NCBI GenBank assembly: GCA_020351895.1
Contig: CP070672.1
Location: forward strand, 1,787,125 to 1,793,537
Source of the DNA: Thermoplasmata archaeon
GTDB taxonomy: Archaea; Thermoplasmatota; Thermoplasmata; GCA-020350865
DNA length: 6,413 nucleotides
Direction: 5' to 3'
This document shows, piece by piece, positions 5,722 to 6,413 of the stretch (its first letter is position 1; each line of letters opens with the position of its first letter). The notes beneath the pieces were generated by a model. The model saw nothing but the letters and a program-made list of their open reading frames with translations. It was not told the DNA's origin and made no database searches. The translations under genes were made by a program, and so were the position numbers.

Positions 5722-6413
5722 TTATTGTTGTATATCCCTGCACCAATCTGGGTCAGATCCCTTGGCTATCTTTACCATTTCTCCCGTTTCAAGAGTATAT
5801 ACCATCAGATTGAGCCAGTTGTTCTTATCCCACTTCTGGAGGGCGATCTGGGAATCATCTGGGGACCATGTGGGCTTTTTGTGTCCACTTGCAATTAATT
5901 TCTGAGGTGTTGGATTCGGCTGCGTAATGTCAAGAATGTAGATGCCATCATTGCTGCAGTAGACAAATGTATCCGATGTGCGAGCCCAATCGATGCGTCC
6001 AAACCATTGTGTTGTAGGCCCGTAAAGGGTGGTGGTTGAGTAATCTGAGATATCCAGAGCCATTATATAACCCAAGCCATTGTTACTTGTGGTGAAGGCA
6101 AGTTGTGAGGCATCTCTTCTCCAAGTTATTTCACCTATCCCATATCCTTCAGGTGCAGTGTAGATTGTCTCCACGGCTCCTCCAGTGGCCGGGACGGTCT
6201 GAATGACTTTGCTCCCATCTTCTAGATTTTGTTTGAATGCTATCACATCCCCTGCTGGTGACCAGGCGGGAACCTGAAGGCGAACATCCTGCGTCAATTC
6301 CGTTGGGTTACTGCCTTGGGGCTCACCATTGACCACTGAGACATCAATTCGCCACAGGTCATACGTGTAGTCTTCTTGTTGCATCAGGAATGCTATAGCA
6401 CTTCCGTCCGGCG
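5722..6413 (-). CDS. TolB/PD40 beta-propeller protein, C-terminal part (5' end outside window)
   Basis: The minus-strand frame ends with TAA at 5724-5722 and stays open to the window edge. An ATG at 6384 exists, but the nine codons before it read PDGSAIAFL, a propeller blade motif, so the true start lies beyond 6413. About 229 residues are visible and contain regular PD40/TolB-like repeats: PDGSAIAFL, then WSPAGDVIAFKQ, WRRDASQLAFTTS, WARTSDTFVYCS and WSPDDSQIALQKWD, each followed by strands such as DLWRIDV, YIMALDI or IYILDI. A last PDW close to the C-terminus probably completes the ring. Such propellers bind proteins or ligands and are often secreted or membrane-anchored in archaea; any signal peptide would be outside the window. 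It converges on the nucleotidyltransferase gene and has a terminator hairpin directly after it. It is more GC-rich than the genes to its left. Function cannot be assigned beyond a binding or scaffold role. Confidence 0.88.
   Translation of the reverse strand, partial: PDGSAIAFLMQQEDYTYDLWRIDVSVVNGEPQGSNPTELTQDVRLQVPAWSPAGDVIAFKQNLEDGSKVIQTVPATGGAVETIYTAPEGYGIGEITWRRDASQLAFTTSNNGLGYIMALDISDYSTTTLYGPTTQWFGRIDWARTSDTFVYCSNDGIYILDITQPNPTPQKLIASGHKKPTWSPDDSQIALQKWDKNNWLNLMVYTLETGEMVKIAKGSDPDWCRDIQQ

Noticed and set aside
5707..5905. Two overlapping plus-strand open frames of about 63 residues
   Set aside because: They lie antisense to the well-supported propeller gene, have no ribosome-binding site and show no domain-like pattern.
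6382..6384. ATG as the start of the propeller protein
   Set aside because: The codons before it continue a PD40 blade (PDGSAIAFL), so it is an internal methionine.

Overview
The window looks archaeal, most likely euryarchaeal; no closer placement is supported. Two genes (2249 and 3764) have a TATA box exactly 32 nt upstream of the ATG, counted from its first T, and lack a Shine-Dalgarno site, which is the classic layout of leaderless archaeal transcripts. A downstream gene in a coupled pair has a good GGTGAGG ribosome-binding site instead. The protein families fit too: a STAND-type ATPase with TPRs, an ATPase of the AAA_14/DUF4143 type and a TolB-like propeller. No rRNA, tRNA, CRISPR array or insertion sequence was seen.

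Layout. Positions 1-1992 (minus) hold the first 664 codons of a large signalling ATPase that runs off the left edge. It has an AAA_16/STAND-like NTPase domain and C-terminal TPRs. A roughly 120-residue longin/roadblock-like module appears to sit between Walker A and Walker B. Positions 1993-2248 are a divergent, AT-rich promoter region with several inverted repeats. Positions 2249-3607 (plus) encode a complete 452-residue AAA_14/DUF4143-type ATPase. Positions 3764-4777 and 4774-5508 (plus) are a translationally coupled pair: a 337-residue winged-helix protein and a 244-residue nucleotidyltransferase-fold protein. The pair looks like a diverged AbiEi/AbiEii-type (type IV) toxin-antitoxin or abortive-infection module. 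Positions 5509-5721 are non-coding and end in a hairpin plus T-tract that would terminate the converging minus-strand gene. Positions 5722-6413 (minus) are the C-terminal part of a TolB/PD40 beta-propeller protein whose start lies outside the window.

How the parts may work together. The AT-rich block of about 3.5 kb (roughly 2000-5508) lies between two more GC-balanced genes. It carries a DUF4143-type ATPase and an AbiE-like pair, which resembles a small accessory or defence island. All three promoters (1992 minus, 2249 plus, 3764 plus) have ATTACT/AGTAAT half-sites between the TATA box and the start codon. This suggests, but does not prove, one shared repressor. The winged-helix protein encoded at 3764 is the obvious candidate, acting on its own promoter and perhaps on its neighbours.
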